From: Saccharibacillus kuerlensis DSM 22868
Lineage (GTDB): Bacteria; Bacillota; Bacilli; Paenibacillales; Paenibacillaceae
NCBI RefSeq assembly: GCF_000378145.1
Contig: NZ_KB899287.1
Location: 79,593-143,592 of the forward strand
DNA length: 64,000 nt
Direction of reading: 5' to 3'
Positions 61,903-64,000 of the stretch are shown here, piece after piece; within the stretch, counting starts at the first letter, position 1, and each line of letters opens with the position of its first letter. The position numbers and the translations under genes were made by a program. Under the pieces are notes generated by a model. That model made no database searches. It was not told the DNA's origin and saw only the letters and a program-made list of their open reading frames with translations.

Positions 61903-63558
61903 TTAAAATCCCACGTTTTGATTCAACTTAATCTTCCCGTTTTTAAAAGTTGTAGGTGCCCCAATTCGATTAATTAACGTATTCTTGGTGAAAGTAATGG
62001 TTCTGATCGTACCTTTTCCCCATACTCCGATTCCTCGGTGAGCTCCGTTTTTGATCGTATTGTTACTGAAAACAACGTTGTCCACGATCCCCTGTGAAGC
62101 ATATACCAATACATTTGGATGATTCTGAGGTTTTGCAATTCCCGTATAATTAATCATGTTATTCGATACTGTAACTCTATCGACATTCTGCGTGTTATAA
62201 GAAGCTTCAACAGCAATATAGATCCCTGCCATATTCGTTTCTTGAACGGAGTTATCGGATATTGTGATGTCATTTCCACCAACTATCGCAATTCCGCGAG
62301 CTTTCGAACCGTAGCCTACGTTATTTTTACGAATAACAATGTGGTTGGCGGCTTGAGCATCGTTGTCGATATAGCTTACAACCGCAATTGTGTCGTCTCC
62401 CGCTTTTCGCACAGTGTTGTTCTCAATCGTAATATAACTGCTTCCGCCTGTAACATGAATGCCGTCCGCCCCGGTAGAATCCAGTACATTATCGCTTATT
62501 GTACCTTTTGTTGAACCATACGTGACCATGATTCCTGCTGTACTGGATTTACTGATATAAACATCGTTGATTTTAAAGTTTTTTGCGCCTCGCACAGTGA
62601 TACTATTTTTTTCGTTTGCTCCGTTTCCACGAGGAACCGTCGTTTGATAGACGTGCTTGATCCCGCTGAGTTCGACACCATTTCCTTTGAGATCAATCGA
62701 CCCCCGTTTAGGATTCGTCGAAGTCAACGTCGTCAAAAATTTCCCGGCACCCTGCAGCTTAACTCCATCAATCGTTAAAATATCACTAATCCTATAGTTT
62801 CCTGCAGGTACATAGACTGGCTTACCCGTAGATTTTGCCGCATCAACAGCTGCTACAAATGCTGGATAATCATCTTTCGTATCGTTCGGTAGCGCGCCAT
62901 AATCCAATACAGAGATTACGGAAGGATTTTGACTTTTTGCGGCTGCCGCTGCTTTCGATGTTGAACCAACGGAGACCGATGTTTTTGCCAAAGTACCTAC
63001 ATAGGCAATATCAGGTTCCCACATGGTATGATCATGATTCGAATTCCCGGATTTGTTGACGACAAAAGTTATCTCTGTTCCAGGTTCCACCGCAATCTTG
63101 GAAACTCCAGAGGGAGTAACTGCAGTTGTTGTAGTCATTGTTGAGCTCCAAAGCTTTACCCCATCTTTTCGAATACTTGCCACAACTCCGTCGCCTTCAG
63201 CGCTTCCTTTACGCACGACTCCTGAAATAGATATCACGCCTTTTCCAGGAGAAATCCATTTGCGGACCGCATCAAAGTTCTGACCGGGATGGAGTGCAGA
63301 AGCCGAGACCCAAGGGTAACCGTTTGGTGCTGTCCAACGCTTGCTTTTTGCTTCGTAAACGAGATCCAAATAAGCGGTGCCGGATAATTTTTCATAATAC
63401 CACTGATTTTCTCCCTGTTTAGTGGTACTGAATCCTTTTGAAGCTGAATAAGTTTGAGTCATTTCACCCGCCTGAGCAGCTTTTGATCCGCCAAGCAGAT
63501 TCTCTCCGACTCCCAACGACAAGGTCAAAAGAACAGCTAAAACTTTATACTTCTTCAA
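61903..63558 (-). CDS. Secreted right-handed beta-helix protein with N-terminal beta-sandwich
   Basis: A 551-residue protein. The signal peptide KKYKVLAVLLTLSLGVG ends near AAQA (about residue 30). Residues 31-190 form a beta-sandwich-like domain of unknown type, perhaps carbohydrate-binding. After an Ala/Ser linker comes a pectate_lyase_3-like beta-helix (VYVPAGNYRISDILTIDGVKLQGAG and repeats such as ITIENNTVRKAGDDTIAVVSY). The start is a TTG six bases after AAGGAGG. It is paralogous to the protein at 60439 and may act on polysaccharide as a lyase, hydrolase or epimerase; I see no motif that decides this. Confidence 0.87.
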   Translation of the reverse strand: MKKYKVLAVLLTLSLGVGENLLGGSKAAQAGEMTQTYSASKGFSTTKQGENQWYYEKLSGTAYLDLVYEAKSKRWTAPNGYPWVSASALHPGQNFDAVRKWISPGKGVISISGVVRKGSAEGDGVVASIRKDGVKLWSSTMTTTTAVTPSGVSKIAVEPGTEITFVVNKSGNSNHDHTMWEPDIAYVGTLAKTSVSVGSTSKAAAAAKSQNPSVISVLDYGALPNDTKDDYPAFVAAVDAAKSTGKPVYVPAGNYRISDILTIDGVKLQGAGKFLTTLTSTNPKRGSIDLKGNGVELSGIKHVYQTTVPRGNGANEKNSITVRGAKNFKINDVYISKSSTAGIMVTYGSTKGTISDNVLDSTGADGIHVTGGSSYITIENNTVRKAGDDTIAVVSYIDNDAQAANHIVIRKNNVGYGSKARGIAIVGGNDITISDNSVQETNMAGIYIAVEASYNTQNVDRVTVSNNMINYTGIAKPQNHPNVLVYASQGIVDNVVFSNNTIKNGAHRGIGVWGKGTIRTITFTKNTLINRIGAPTTFKNGKIKLNQNVGF

Positions 63559-63835
63559 AATGTGCCTCCTTAAATGATCAAATTTCTCTTTGAAGATCAA
63601 TGTCTAAGGCATTGAACCAAAACAAGCCTACACTTTATTATCAAATCTTTTATCTTTTTTATGTATTCAACTTACGTCATTCAAGGGCTTTTTCATAAAG
63701 TTCAACTTTTATATCGGTTAGTTCAAGCGGATTAGTTAGACCTAATTGAAATTTTCCTGAAAATTCCCAAGAAAAATCTAATCGGCTCACAAATCATGTT
63801 GTTTTTTGGGAGTTCTGAATGTAATTATTGCATAA
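63559..63835. other. Leader region of the secreted beta-helix gene
   Basis: AT-rich stretch between the beta-helix start and the rRNA terminator. It must hold the beta-helix promoter. GATAAT on the minus strand near 63640 is a weak -10 candidate without a good -35. No reading frame of note. Confidence 0.4.
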
Positions 63836-63875
63836 GAAAAAGAGCCTCTACCGTGTATACGGTAAAGGCTCTTTT
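63836..63875 (-). terminator. Terminator of the rRNA operon
   Basis: AAAAAGAGCCT and AGGCTCTTTTT with TACCG/CGGTA inside form a long stem with one mismatch. It follows the 5S gene by six bases on the minus strand. Confidence 0.92.
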
Positions 63876-63881
63876 TCATCG

Positions 63882-63998
63882 GCTTGGCAGCTTCCTACTC
63901 TCCCAGGACCCTGCGGTCCAAGTACCATCGGCGTTAGAGGGCTTAACGGTCGTGTTCGAGATGGGAACGTGTGGAACCCCTCTGCCATCACCACCAAA
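63882..63998 (-). rRNA. rrf: 5S ribosomal RNA
   Basis: The minus strand reads TTTGGTGGTGATGGCAGAGG at the 5' end and GGAAGCTGCCAAGC at the 3' end, which pair to form helix I. Inside are the universal CCCATCTCGAACACG loop, AAGCCCTCTAACGCCGATGG and the GGGAGAGTAGG segment. The length is about 117 bases. The 23S gene should lie to the right of the window. Confidence 0.96.
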
Positions 63999-64000
63999 CC

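Noticed and set aside
1..64000. A defence island, prophage, insertion sequence or tRNA gene
   Set aside because: No nuclease, restriction, toxin-antitoxin, transposase, integrase or tRNA sequence was recognised on either strand.

Overview
The window looks like a chromosomal segment of a Gram-positive, low-to-mid GC member of the Bacillota, most likely a Paenibacillaceae relative. The reasons are strong AGGAGG-type ribosome binding sites, several TTG and GTG starts, sigma-A promoters and U-tract terminators, and gene families shared with Bacillus and Paenibacillus (an RTP homologue, an LmrA/LmrB pair, DUF3243, a NiaP-like carrier, a GH5-FN3-CBM3 cellulase). The genus is an inference. About seven in eight genes, and the 5S rRNA at the right end, lie on the minus strand, so replication probably runs right to left. 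I saw no tRNA, insertion sequence, prophage, CRISPR array or classical defence gene.

Left part (1-26.5 kb), mostly housekeeping and accessory metabolism: a truncated MocR regulator; pssA-psd (phosphatidylethanolamine synthesis) with a perfect palindrome around its -10 box; a DedA/response regulator/histidine kinase operon; a WYL regulator; two M3 oligopeptidases; a methyltransferase and a nitroreductase facing each other across a shared promoter region; an lmrA-lmrB drug efflux operon with a recognisable LmrA-type operator; a secreted GH5 cellulase; a NiaP-like transporter; a secreted unknown protein; a second nitroreductase; and an hscC/J-domain-TPR/DUF1266 chaperone operon.

Middle part (26.5-44 kb): a frameshifted small gene ahead of a CNNM/CBS hemolysin-family protein; two stress-type genes each preceded by a sigma-B-like promoter; an aldo/keto reductase and acyl-ACP thioesterase pair; a third nitroreductase with an aldose epimerase; a Gfo/Idh/MocA oxidoreductase; a homologue of the Bacillus replication terminator protein; HrpB; GluQ-RS; an SDR; a soluble chemoreceptor divergent from an HxlR regulator; and several small unknown genes.

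Right part (44-64 kb): a 14-gene, single-direction exopolysaccharide operon of the Wzx/Wzy type. It holds a chain-length protein, a small BY-kinase, a priming sugar transferase, four glycosyltransferases, flippase, polymerase, the UDP-glucose, UDP-glucuronate and GDP-mannose precursor enzymes, a PIG-L deacetylase and a pyruvyl transferase. Upstream of it lie two paralogous parallel beta-helix proteins, one membrane-anchored and one secreted, that may act on the polymer. The window ends with a 5S rRNA gene and its terminator.

The points most worth a second look are the RTP homologue without a recognisable Ter site, the beta-helix pair, the BY-kinase with an altered Walker A' motif and no tyrosine tail, the HscC chaperone module, and the regulatory palindromes and tandem repeats listed under findings. 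No clearly new multi-gene system could be shown from sequence alone.
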